Assembly: GCA_036401335.1 (NCBI GenBank)
Contig: DASWVC010000036.1
Location: 1-24,168 of the forward strand
Direction: 5' to 3'
Source: DASWVC01 sp036401335
GTDB lineage: Bacteria; Verrucomicrobiota; Verrucomicrobiia; Chthoniobacterales; JAFAMB01
DNA: 24,168 bases
Shown: positions 15,360 through 22,792 of the stretch, in pieces
Layout of the letters: every line of letters begins with the position of its first letter
How positions within the stretch are numbered: position 1 is the stretch's first letter
Position numbers and translations under genes: made by a program
Notes under the pieces: generated by a model
What the model was told of the DNA's origin: nothing
The model's database searches: none
What the model saw: the letters and a program-made list of their open reading frames with translations, nothing else

Positions 15360-15548
15360 TTAGTTCCTGGGGTCGGGACCCATCAGGTGAGGCCTGATCT
15401 GGCCACCTGAAGGAGCCTCGAGCGGATCGTTCGGCTCGGTCCCTTCAGAGATGGGGGATTCCTCTGAGTTGTTGGCTTTTCCGCGTGGGGAAGGCGCTTC
15501 CAGAGCAGCGTCTGCTTGTTCCGGGGAGGGTTGGGGCATTTGGCTCAT
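15360..15548 (-). CDS. Possible small disordered protein, function unknown
   Basis: A 62-codon open frame with an ATG start (CAT at 15546-15548) and TAA stop. The product is rich in Pro, Glu, Ser, Ala and Asn with no hydrophobic stretch, so it would be soluble and intrinsically disordered. I recognise no family. In its favour: it fills the gap between lon and the hybrid kinase almost exactly, with 42 bp between convergent stops, and no longer frame competes. Against: it is short, low in complexity and has no clear ribosome binding site, so it could be a chance frame. Confidence 0.35.
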   Translation of the reverse strand: MSQMPQPSPEQADAALEAPSPRGKANNSEESPISEGTEPNDPLEAPSGGQIRPHLMGPDPRN

Positions 15549-15615
15549 GCACGAAGAATTAGCGTATGCCGCCCCTTCTGGCTATCACACGATTGGGTAA
15601 TCACCGCATCGGGCG

Positions 15616-15661
15616 GCGGTCCGGTAGGGCCGCGAGTCCCTTCGCCGCCCTACCGGGCCGC
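15616..15661. repeat. Near-perfect 18-bp GC-rich palindrome (REP-like element)
   Basis: The left arm 15616-15633 (GCGGTCCGGTAGGGCCGC) and right arm 15644-15661 (GCCGCCCTACCGGGCCGC) pair over 16 of 18 positions, one of the exceptions being a G-T wobble, around a 10-nt loop. No T-run follows on either strand, so it is not a classical terminator. It lies between divergent genes (possible small ORF on minus, hybrid kinase on plus), which also argues against termination. It looks like a dispersed REP/MITE-like palindrome or a structured 5' region. Confidence 0.6.
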
Positions 15662-15710
15662 TGCAGTCTCCGCTGCCCCTTTGCACGTTGGGCTATTCAA
15701 GCAACTAACC

Positions 15711-15749
15711 GGGTGGTATGGGTGGTTTAGTCAATTAACCCGTTCGGGT
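15711..15749 (+). promoter_or_regulatory. Direct repeats and palindrome just upstream of the hybrid kinase
   Basis: GGGTGGT occurs twice (15711-15717 and 15720-15726, 9-bp period), flanked by an imperfect inverted pair CTAACC/GGTTTAG. It is followed by a 12-bp palindrome ACCCG-TT-CGGGT (15738-15749) ending 8 bp before the ATG at 15757. This density of symmetry next to a start codon suggests a regulator-binding site or a hairpin controlling translation. No standard sigma70 promoter stood out in 15662-15756. Confidence 0.3.
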
Positions 15750-15756
15750 CATAGGC

Positions 15757-18700
15757 ATGGCGCTGCTTATCGTGCAAAGGAGTCGTTGTCGCGTGCCTTC
15801 TCCAAGAGTCTGCTTTTTCCTGTGTACCGTCGTTTTGCTTTTTCGACTCGCTGCCCCGTTGGCCGCCGCTGAGGAACTCGGCCATCCGGCTTACAGCTAC
15901 TATTCAATGACGGACTATGGCGCAAACAACCAAAACTGGGTGGCGTTGCAAGATGCGCAAGGGAGAATGTTGTTTGGCAACCGTGATTGCGTCCTGGAGT
16001 TTGATGGGGAGCGTTGGCGGCAGGTGCCCGTTCCAGGTGCACTCTTTGTGCGCGGGCTCGTGCAGGATAGCGCCGGAAAGATTTGGGTCGGCGGGGTAAA
16101 CGTGTTGGGCTGGCTCGCGGAGAAGGGGGGTGATTACCGGTTTGTCGGACTCGAGCCGAAGTTCCGGGACGAGATCGGCGATCTTGGAGCCATCTGGGAA
16201 ATCAAATCCCTGGGCAAATGGGTTTACGTGAACGCGCAAAAGCGTTTGGTGGCGTGGGATGGGAACCAGTTTCAGCTGATCACCACACCGGGGTCAGCGG
16301 CCGAGGTCAAGACCCTTTCCGTAACGGGCGGCCGGGTTTTCATGCACATGCAGGGCCAGCCCTTGTACGAGCTTTTGGCCGGCCGGGTAAGACCGGTGCT
16401 CGACACCCCGGAGGTGAGGGGCAGGCGCGTGAACCAGGTCATCAAAGTGGGAGTCGACGATTACGTGCTCTGCACAAACAAAGGGTTGTTGCGGTGGACC
16501 CACTCCGCCGTCGTTCCCTGGGACGGAGAGTCCGCACCGTTGCTGTCCAACCGGAACATCCATGACGGGTTGCTGCTCAATTCGAACCGCCTGTTTCTTA
16601 CGGTCCAGGCCATCGGCGGCATCACGGTTGACCTGGCAGGCAACCTGAAAGGCATTTTCGTGGAGGACAACGGATTGCCGGATTCCGTTATGCACAACGT
16701 CGTGCAGGATTCCGGCGGCGGCATCTGGATCTGCGGGGATACGAGCATCACCCGGCTCCATGGCGAAGAGACGTGGAGCCTGTTCGACTGGAGAAACGGG
16801 TTGAGCCGGGGAGCCGTTCTGGATGTGATCCGTGATCGCGGCTGCATCTACACCGCAACCCAACACGGCATTTATCAGCTTGCTCGGGATGACCAGAAAA
16901 TGGGGAGTTGGTCGTTTCGTAAGGTCGCCGGCACGGTCGGTGAGATCTGGTGTTTCTTGCGGGTCGGTGAAACCCTTCTGGTCGGAGGCGCAGGCGGAGT
17001 CTACCAGATTGTAGACGGCCAGGCACAGGCCTTTGGCCACTCGGATGCTACCGTGCTCGGGATGGTCGCACTGGAGTCAGACCCGGAGAACGTGCTCCTT
17101 TCAACCGTTCAGGGCCTCCGGTTCCTTCGGCTTGGAAAGGGCAATGGGCAGGTTGAGCCTTTGGTGCCCGGGTTTGATTCACCGGCACAATCGATGGCTT
17201 GGGACGCGGCCACCCAATCGTTCTTAGTCGGCACCTTCGATGCCAAGGTTTTCCGGCTTTCGTTGCACGTGAATCCTCTGCAGGTGGAGTGCTCGGTCCA
17301 GGCCGTCAACCTGGACCGGGACAACGTGGAATTGCGCTCGCTTTCTCAGGATCCCGGGGTCTGCCTTTCCCTTCAGAATGGGGTCATCTGCGTCCGGCCG
17401 AATGGGGGAGGGCGCGCTGTCTGGCGGCCGGGTTCATCCGAGGAGCCGGTGCAGGTGGTTGAGCGGATTTGGCCCGATGCATCGGTCCCAGGCGGTTTGT
17501 GGCTGGTCTCCCGGGATGATGCTCCGACGGTGCGCAACGCCATCCACCGTCACCTCAGTTACCTCGGACCGGGTGGGAAAACGACTCTGATGCCCCAGGC
17601 CATTCCCGACAGCCTCGGCGAGATCGAGAATTGTTACACCGAACGCCTCAACGCGAAGGAGGTGGTGTGGGTTGCCGGGACTTATGGATTGATTCGGGTG
17701 GAGGGCCCGGAACAGGTCCGCCCGCGTAGTCGGTTCTGGCTGTACCCGCGTGAGTTGACCGGTAACGACGGGCGCACGTACGACCCGCCCCGCCCGGGCG
17801 CATCCATGAACCTGTCGTACGCTGAGCGCAACCTGCGCATGCGTTTTGCCACCGACGCCTTCAAAGGTCCGGAGGCGATCGCCTACCGGACACGCGTGGA
17901 CGGGCTGGAGCGTCAATGGTCACCCTTCCGGCAGGAGTCGACGTGGAACATGAGCGGCGTCCGCGAAGGCAGGTACACGCTTCACGTCCAGGCCCAGGAC
18001 GCAGACGGTGTGCTCAGCAACGAGTTGGTGATTCCCATCGCCATCAACCCGCCCTGGTACCGGACGTGGTGGATGTACGTGGTGTACTTCGCCAGCGGGC
18101 TGGTGGCGGTCTTGCTGTTCGTGCGGGGCCGGGTGGCCCGGCTGCAGCAGCAGCAGAGGCGTTTGCGCGCCCTGGTTGACCAGCGAACCCGGCAGTTGCA
18201 AACCAATCAAGAACAACTCCGTGAAGCCAAGGAAGCGGCGGAAAGCGCGAACCGGGCAAAGAGTGTATTCCTGGCCAACATGAGCCATGAATTGCGCACG
18301 CCGTTGAACAGCATCCTCGGCTACACGCAACTGTTGCTACGGCGGGACGGCCAACCTGAGGAAGCCCGCCGCAAGCTGCAAACGATCCTTTCCAGCGGTG
18401 AGCACCTTTTAGAAATGATCAACGAGGTGCTGGACCTGTCCAAAGTGGAATCCGGCACCGCCACGCTGAACAAGCAGCCGGTTGCAATCCGCCGGTTGAT
18501 CGGGTCCCTCGTGGATGAATTCCAACTTCGCGCGAGCGAGAAAAATTTGAAGTTCACCGTTTCTCTCGAGGGCAACATCCCGGAAACGATTGAAACGGAT
18601 TCGACCCGTTTCCGACAAGTGGTTTATAACCTGATCGGCAACGCCATTAAGTTTACGTCTGCTGGCGAAGTGGTGCTGGCGTTCAAAATGGAAGACGGGA

Positions 18701-19632
18701 AACTCAGTTGCACCGTGTGTGACCAGGGGCCCGGGATCCCGGAAGCTGAGTTGAACGAGATTTTCCGGCCCTTTTACCAGGCGTCGAACAACAGCCTGCC
18801 CAGCCAGGGGGTGGGGCTCGGGCTTTACATCTGTCAGCGGATCGTCCAACTCCTCGGCGGGCAGTTGGGCGTGCGAAGCACCCTCGGGCAAGGCAGCCTG
18901 TTTTGGTTTCAAATCCCAATCCAGGCGGTGCCGTCCGTTACGGAGGAGACGAGCGTCGGCCGGATCATCGGTTACGCCGGTCCTCGACGGAGTGTCTTGG
19001 TGGTCGATGACGATGAAGCCAACCGGGGGTTTCTCCAGGAATTGCTGGAAGGTGTCGGGTTCATGGTTCGAGCCGTGGATGCCGGCGAAAAGGCGCTTGC
19101 CGCCCTCCGGGCCCGTTTCTTTGACGTGGTGATCTCCGACATCCGCATGGACGGCAAGGACGGCATTACGACCGGTCGAGAGATCCGCAGGTTGCCCCGC
19201 GGGCATAAATCGGTGCTGATTGCCGTTTCGGCGAGCGTCTACGAGGATGATCAGCACCAGGCGTTAATGGCCGGGTTTGACGATTTCCTGGCCAAACCGG
19301 TGAAAGAGCAGGCGGTTTTCCGTTCATTGCGCAAGCTCCTGGGTTTGGAGTGGATCCGAGAGGCCGATTCCCTTCAGACCAATGTGTCCAGTGCGTCTCT
19401 GGAAGAAGCGGCCCGTGCCCCATTGAATGAACCCGTGCCTAGCCCGGAGGTGCTGGAATCGCTGCTCGGAGCAGCCAAGCATGGCGATATCATGGCCTTG
19501 CGGGCCCGTGTGGATGGCCTTTCAGACCCCTCTTTGGGGCGGTTCCGGCAACGGCTGCAAACCCTTGTGGCTAGTTTCCGGATGAGCGAAGTGGAACAAG
19601 TTTTACAGACAGCGCGACAGAAAAACTCCTGA
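15757..19632 (+). CDS. Hybrid sensor histidine kinase, periplasmic propeller + Y_Y_Y + HisKA + REC
   Basis: A 1291-residue inner-membrane hybrid kinase. A signal sequence (hydrophobic about 18-37, cleavage likely after LAAA) precedes a periplasmic beta-propeller of the two-component regulator type (about 45-680, repeated blade motifs such as DSAGKIWVGG and DSGGGIWICG). The Y_Y_Y domain (about 687-768) and one membrane helix (about 771-789) follow, then a coiled coil, HisKA with phosphoacceptor H844 in MSHELRTPLN, and HATPase_c with NLIGNAIKFT, DQGPGIP and GVGLGLYI. The REC domain (about 1080-1195) has acidic D1084-1086 and phosphoacceptor D1128. A helical tail (about 1230-1290) lacks the HxxKG signature of an Hpt domain. 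ATG 15757 may not be the start: GTG 15793, preceded by AAAGGAG at 10-nt spacing, would give a more typical short signal peptide. Four bases separate it from the response regulator. The ligand is unknown. Confidence 0.93.
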   Translation: MALLIVQRSRCRVPSPRVCFFLCTVVLLFRLAAPLAAAEELGHPAYSYYSMTDYGANNQNWVALQDAQGRMLFGNRDCVLEFDGERWRQVPVPGALFVRGLVQDSAGKIWVGGVNVLGWLAEKGGDYRFVGLEPKFRDEIGDLGAIWEIKSLGKWVYVNAQKRLVAWDGNQFQLITTPGSAAEVKTLSVTGGRVFMHMQGQPLYELLAGRVRPVLDTPEVRGRRVNQVIKVGVDDYVLCTNKGLLRWTHSAVVPWDGESAPLLSNRNIHDGLLLNSNRLFLTVQAIGGITVDLAGNLKGIFVEDNGLPDSVMHNVVQDSGGGIWICGDTSITRLHGEETWSLFDWRNGLSRGAVLDVIRDRGCIYTATQHGIYQLARDDQKMGSWSFRKVAGTVGEIWCFLRVGETLLVGGAGGVYQIVDGQAQAFGHSDATVLGMVALESDPENVLLSTVQGLRFLRLGKGNGQVEPLVPGFDSPAQSMAWDAATQSFLVGTFDAKVFRLSLHVNPLQVECSVQAVNLDRDNVELRSLSQDPGVCLSLQNGVICVRPNGGGRAVWRPGSSEEPVQVVERIWPDASVPGGLWLVSRDDAPTVRNAIHRHLSYLGPGGKTTLMPQAIPDSLGEIENCYTERLNAKEVVWVAGTYGLIRVEGPEQVRPRSRFWLYPRELTGNDGRTYDPPRPGASMNLSYAERNLRMRFATDAFKGPEAIAYRTRVDGLERQWSPFRQESTWNMSGVREGRYTLHVQAQDADGVLSNELVIPIAINPPWYRTWWMYVVYFASGLVAVLLFVRGRVARLQQQQRRLRALVDQRTRQLQTNQEQLREAKEAAESANRAKSVFLANMSHELRTPLNSILGYTQLLLRRDGQPEEARRKLQTILSSGEHLLEMINEVLDLSKVESGTATLNKQPVAIRRLIGSLVDEFQLRASEKNLKFTVSLEGNIPETIETDSTRFRQVVYNLIGNAIKFTSAGEVVLAFKMEDGKLSCTVCDQGPGIPEAELNEIFRPFYQASNNSLPSQGVGLGLYICQRIVQLLGGQLGVRSTLGQGSLFWFQIPIQAVPSVTEETSVGRIIGYAGPRRSVLVVDDDEANRGFLQELLEGVGFMVRAVDAGEKALAALRARFFDVVISDIRMDGKDGITTGREIRRLPRGHKSVLIAVSASVYEDDQHQALMAGFDDFLAKPVKEQAVFRSLRKLLGLEWIREADSLQTNVSSASLEEAARAPLNEPVPSPEVLESLLGAAKHGDIMALRARVDGLSDPSLGRFRQRLQTLVASFRMSEVEQVLQTARQKNS

Positions 19633-19635
19633 ACA

Positions 19636-20583
19636 ATGAAGAAAACGGTCATGGTAGTCGACGATGTGCCGGCCAACCTGGAAGTCTTGCTTGGTTACCT
19701 GACCGGCGCAGGCTACCGGGTCCTGGTTGCCGAAAATGGCAAGCGATGCCTTGAACAGCTCGAGCGCGAGCTGCCCGACATCATTCTATTGGACTTGATG
19801 ATGCCTGGAATCGACGGAATCGAAACGTGTCGCCAGATCAAACGGCACCCCGGCTGGAGCCAGCTGCCGATCATCGTGATAACCGCGGCGGATGCCTTGG
19901 AGAAAAAACTGCAGGCGTTTGAGGCCGGCGCCGTGGATTTTCTTGGCAAACCAATCCAGCCGGAAGAGGTGCAGGCGCGTGTTCAGACCCACCTGCGCAT
20001 CCGGGAACTGCAAGGCAAACTGGAGGAAAAAAACAAGGAGCTAGAGGAGGAAATCGAGCTCCGCCTGGATGCCGAGCGCGAGCTGGAAGGTTCGTTGTCG
20101 GAAGCGTTGTTGATTGCTGATCTCAGCGGCCAGATCCTCTTTGCCACCCGACAAGCCCGGATCTACCTCAACACGTATTTACCTGATCATAATGGCAACA
20201 GGCTCCCCGGATTGATCATGAGCTGGCTGGCACAGCGCTCGCACCGTGAACCGCTCACAATTGAGCACCCGCAGAAGGGGAACATTCAGGTGGATTCATT
20301 TGGAGCGCCCAACCATAAAAACGCGGTGTTCCTGCGCATGGAACGGCAAGGCGGCGACCAGGGCCCGCAGGCGCTCCTGACTTTGGGGTTAACGGCGCGG
20401 GAAGCGGAAGTGCTGTACTGGATAACCGAAGGAAAAACGAATCCGGAGATCGCGATCATTTTGGGCGCGTCATTAAACACGGTCAAAAAACACGCCAACA
20501 ATCTGTTTGCCAAACTCGGTGTGGAAACCCGCACCGCGGCTGCTCGGGTTGCCCTCGAAGTATTGAGCGCCTCGGTGGCGTAG
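19636..20583 (+). CDS. Response regulator, REC - coiled coil - LuxR-type HTH
   Basis: A 315-residue transcriptional regulator, almost certainly the partner of the adjacent hybrid kinase: the gap is 3 bp between stop and start, indicating translational coupling. The REC domain (about 3-118) has D9/D10, phosphoacceptor D53 (LLDLMMPG), T83 and K105 (LGKPIQ). A charged coiled coil (about 120-155) leads to a small PAS-like middle region (about 155-235; AL-LIADLSGQILFAT resembles a PAS start). The LuxR/GerE helix-turn-helix (about 248-308) has the hallmark LTAREAEVLYWITEGKTNPEIA and NTVKKHANNLFAKLGV. Unlike typical NarL regulators it carries an extra coiled coil and middle domain, seen in regulators paired with membrane hybrid kinases. 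Targets are unknown; the divergent or convergent neighbours are candidates only by position. A double hairpin follows the stop. Confidence 0.94.
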   Translation: MKKTVMVVDDVPANLEVLLGYLTGAGYRVLVAENGKRCLEQLERELPDIILLDLMMPGIDGIETCRQIKRHPGWSQLPIIVITAADALEKKLQAFEAGAVDFLGKPIQPEEVQARVQTHLRIRELQGKLEEKNKELEEEIELRLDAERELEGSLSEALLIADLSGQILFATRQARIYLNTYLPDHNGNRLPGLIMSWLAQRSHREPLTIEHPQKGNIQVDSFGAPNHKNAVFLRMERQGGDQGPQALLTLGLTAREAEVLYWITEGKTNPEIAIILGASLNTVKKHANNLFAKLGVETRTAAARVALEVLSASVA

Positions 20584-20594
20584 GGGACCATCCT

Positions 20595-20642
20595 CTCTCC
20601 CGGTCCGCGAACGAACGGGAGAGCCGCCGCCTTTTCGGGCGG
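20595..20642. terminator. Tandem hairpins, likely bidirectional terminator
   Basis: A perfect 8-bp stem CTCTCCCG (20595-20602) / CGGGAGAG (20616-20623) with a 13-nt loop is followed by a compact hairpin CCGCC-TTTTCG-GGCGG (20627-20642). They lie between the convergent stops of the response regulator (+) and the lipoprotein gene (-), and the second hairpin abuts the lipoprotein stop. Neither has a strong T-run, but the position and perfect stems fit a shared terminator. Confidence 0.6.
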
Positions 20643-20912
20643 TCAATAAGCCGGCACCGGGATGGTAATCGACGTCCGGCGATCTGTGTCGCGATCGTAA
20701 TCGTCGTGGTCGGCGTACCTGTCTGACCGGCTGTACTCACCATCCTGGTAACGGGGATCGTGGGCATACCGGGAGTGGTCATCGTAAGATGGGCGGCCGT
20801 ATTGCCCGTACGAATTGTGCCCGTAGTGACTGTCTGTGTCCTCGCACGACGAGGTGACCAGTGCGCCCGACGCGAGCGCCAGAAAACCGATGATTGAAGA
20901 AATGTGTTTCAT
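20643..20912 (-). CDS. Putative small lipoprotein, Tyr/Asp/Ser/Arg-rich, function unknown
   Basis: An 89-residue protein starting MKHISSIIGFLALASGAL, a signal sequence ending in VTSSC, where C23 is a plausible lipid-attachment cysteine although the lipobox is not ideal. The mature part is low-complexity and very hydrophilic, dominated by Tyr, Asp, His, Ser and Arg (repeats of the SRYxHD, DRYADHDDYDRD kind), ending in a hydrophobic ITIPVPAY. I recognise no domain. The ATG at 20912 is chosen because the signal peptide begins there; the frame is open 22 codons further upstream, but that stretch would put charged residues before the signal. It would be anchored in the cell envelope if the lipobox is real. 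Confidence 0.65.
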   Translation of the reverse strand: MKHISSIIGFLALASGALVTSSCEDTDSHYGHNSYGQYGRPSYDDHSRYAHDPRYQDGEYSRSDRYADHDDYDRDTDRRTSITIPVPAY

Positions 20913-21414
20913 GGTAAAATCCGATTTGTTCCAGGCTTTCGGCTCGCGTGTCCCCCGCCGGGGCACGGTGACCTCCACTCACGGCGCTTCAACACTTCCA
21001 GCGGCTTCCAAGCCGGAGAGGGCGCAGTTTGATCAAGTAAGTCACGCCCACTGCGACGTATCACCCAAATCATTTCCACGACCGCTGCTCAGACCGTTGA
21101 AGAAGCAGATGAAACCGCCTTTGGCCCCGGCGTTTATATTTTCCATAATATTACACAGCCTTGTCGTTCTGTCTCAGGCCTTTTTTGAAAAGTGTCCGAA
21201 GCTTCAAGGAGATGCTTGAAGGTCAGCCGCCCTGGCCACACGAGCGCGGCCCCATACCCCCGTCGGCGAGGGACCGCCGAACCTGCCGGGCGCTGAAGGA
21301 TCAGTTCCCCTGGCGGACGCACCCCTGCCGGGACGAATTTGCCATCCCGGCAAAGCCGTTCCGCAACCAGTTTTTGGATTCCCAGCTTGACTGGGGTTGG
21401 TTTAGCCTTGTCAA
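20913..21414. other. 502-bp gap without a convincing gene
   Basis: No frame here has a recognisable protein. The left part should hold the promoter for the leftward lipoprotein gene, and the right part that for the rightward small membrane protein, but no clear sigma70 pair was found. A short AT-rich island (about 21133-21156) stands out from the GC-rich background. A 36-codon frame at 21110-21220 encodes a peptide with one hydrophobic stretch (PAFIFSIILHSLVVL), reminiscent of TonB N-termini but followed by a stop. It may be a gene remnant or chance. Confidence 0.5.
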
Positions 21415-21627
21415 ATGCGACCCCTCATCACGTTTGTTCTCGGATTTATCGTCGGCGGGGCGGTTGTTCTCTACCTGCCGGATGGGCGTCGGATACAACT
21501 CCAACGCGAAGTCAGGGAACAAATCATCTCTTTGGAAGCGGAGATGAAAAAACTGGGCGGCCAACTCAAATCGGTGAACCTGCCGAAGGTCCGTAATGAC
21601 GACGTGTCGCCGACGCCAACCCCTTAG
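21415..21627 (+). CDS. Small single-pass membrane protein with coiled-coil tail, function unknown
   Basis: A 70-residue protein with an N-terminal hydrophobic, glycine-containing helix (LITFVLGFIVGGAVVLYL, about 4-21). A polar, heptad-like segment (about 25-55, QLQREVREQIISLEAEMKKL) and a Pro/Thr-rich end follow. The layout resembles YtxH-like or other small envelope proteins that anchor a coiled coil to the inner membrane, but no specific family is recognised. The ATG at 21415 directly precedes the membrane helix; no good ribosome binding site is visible. It is transcribed alone, with convergent CHAD gene downstream. Confidence 0.65.
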   Translation: MRPLITFVLGFIVGGAVVLYLPDGRRIQLQREVREQIISLEAEMKKLGGQLKSVNLPKVRNDDVSPTPTP

Positions 21628-21673
21628 GCGGGCCGGCGATCACGAGGTGCCGGCACCAGGCGATCTGGCCTCG

Positions 21674-21792
21674 GCAATGCCACAAGCGGAAAAATGAAAG
21701 GGTGCCACCAATGCCAAACCCAGAGAAGCACCGCCGACCTTGGCCATTGAACCATTCGTGGCATTCTTCGGTTCTTTGATTTGTGGCATTGC
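21674..21792. repeat. 119-bp element bounded by a perfect 12-bp inverted repeat
   Basis: GCAATGCCACAA (21674-21685) is exactly complementary to TTGTGGCATTGC (21781-21792). Inside, the same core recurs: GTGCCACCAATGCC near 21702-21715 and GTGGCATT at 21758-21765. The element fills most of the gap between the convergent small membrane gene and CHAD gene and ends one base before the CHAD stop codon. It could be a dispersed non-coding repeat, a MITE remnant or a structured bidirectional terminator. Confidence 0.6.
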
Positions 21793-21793
21793 T

Positions 21794-22792
21794 TCAGCCC
21801 GTCACGCCGTCACCTTTCTTCCCGGGGGCGACAGCTGAACGGGGTCCTTGTTTTCCGGCGTTCTCCCTCCATCGAATCCAGCGTTTTTCCATCCGGGAGG
21901 CGAACCGGCGGCTGCCGTCCTGATAAACCCGCTGCGCCAACCGCACCGCTCGACGTTGCAACTGGGCCCGTTGTGCCTCAATGTGGGCGCAAAGCTGCTC
22001 GTACTCCCGTTGTTCTTCCGGCATCCATTCGCGCTTGCTCAGGCGCTCCCTCAGGTAGCCTTGTAGCATCGTCAGGTCGCGGGCGTCCCCGAGGGCACTG
22101 CCGATTTTGTCAAGCTCAGCCACAAGCTTATCCACCCGCTTCAATTTTTCCAGAAGGGCCAATTGGTAACCAAGGTCTTTGGCCCGTTTGCGAAATTCGT
22201 GCCAGGTTTCTTCCGCTGGATTTACTGCTTCGCTGATGGCCTGCAGCAGGCGCCGGCCTTGTTTGTATGTTTTTTGCAAGCCTGCCTCGACCGTTCCCTT
22301 CCAACCGTCAACGTCTGCGACGTCCCGCGACTCCGGTGCGGGTCGCTGCCTGAGGGGCAAAAAATTGCCTGCCAAACGCTTCACCCTTTTGGTCACCGCT
22401 TTCAGTTCATCAGGTGCGGGGGCACCTTGCGCTTCCTTTTCCAACGGCTCCCGGCCTTCCCGTAGCCACGTCGGTTCTTCTGCGAAGGTCAAACTGGCGC
22501 GGCACGCCTTCAAAAACACGTCCAGGATCACCGCCGCATCCCGCGGACCCGAAAGCGTTGCCGCAAAATCGTGCAAGGCCCGGTTACGCCGGCGCCGGAT
22601 TGGTTCGGCGATGGCCCCTTGGGAAAGGCGCAGGATTGCCCGGAGGTTCTTGACGTTCTTGCGAACCTCATGGATCGCTTCAGGCGTGAGTTTCTCCTGA
22701 CCCAGGGACTCCAGCAGGTGTCCCACCCGTTGTTCGGTAATTCGATGCAACCCTTGCTGAAGGTCTTCATTCCGCTTAAGCCGTAAATTCAC
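21794..22792 (-). CDS. CHAD domain protein (polyphosphate-binding helical domain)
   Basis: CHAD (conserved histidine alpha-helical domain) proteins bind inorganic polyphosphate; many occur beside or fused to CYTH triphosphatases. From GTG 22792 the protein has 332 residues, almost entirely helical and rich in Arg/Lys. The two family repeats are visible: IHEVRKNVKNLRAIL (near residue 40) and WHEFRKRAKDLGYQLALLEK (near 200), each with the conserved His and basic residues. An ARDLTMLQGYLRE segment follows. I chose GTG 22792 because GGAGG (minus strand, 22806-22802) sits 9 nt ahead; ATG 22816 is also possible but poorly spaced. Either start lies inside the CYTH gene (17- or 41-bp overlap), implying translational coupling. 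The basic C-terminus looks unstructured. Confidence 0.9.
   Translation of the reverse strand: MNLRLKRNEDLQQGLHRITEQRVGHLLESLGQEKLTPEAIHEVRKNVKNLRAILRLSQGAIAEPIRRRRNRALHDFAATLSGPRDAAVILDVFLKACRASLTFAEEPTWLREGREPLEKEAQGAPAPDELKAVTKRVKRLAGNFLPLRQRPAPESRDVADVDGWKGTVEAGLQKTYKQGRRLLQAISEAVNPAEETWHEFRKRAKDLGYQLALLEKLKRVDKLVAELDKIGSALGDARDLTMLQGYLRERLSKREWMPEEQREYEQLCAHIEAQRAQLQRRAVRLAQRVYQDGSRRFASRMEKRWIRWRENAGKQGPRSAVAPGKKGDGVTG

Noticed and set aside
18409..19257. 282-codon minus-strand frame opposite the kinase and REC domains
   Set aside because: Shadow of conserved HATPase and REC coding sequence; no independent motifs or start signals.
19440..19632. C-terminal tail of the hybrid kinase considered as an Hpt domain
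   Set aside because: It is helical and contains one His, but the HxxKG-type Hpt signature is missing and the spacing does not fit; a generic post-REC helical extension is more likely.
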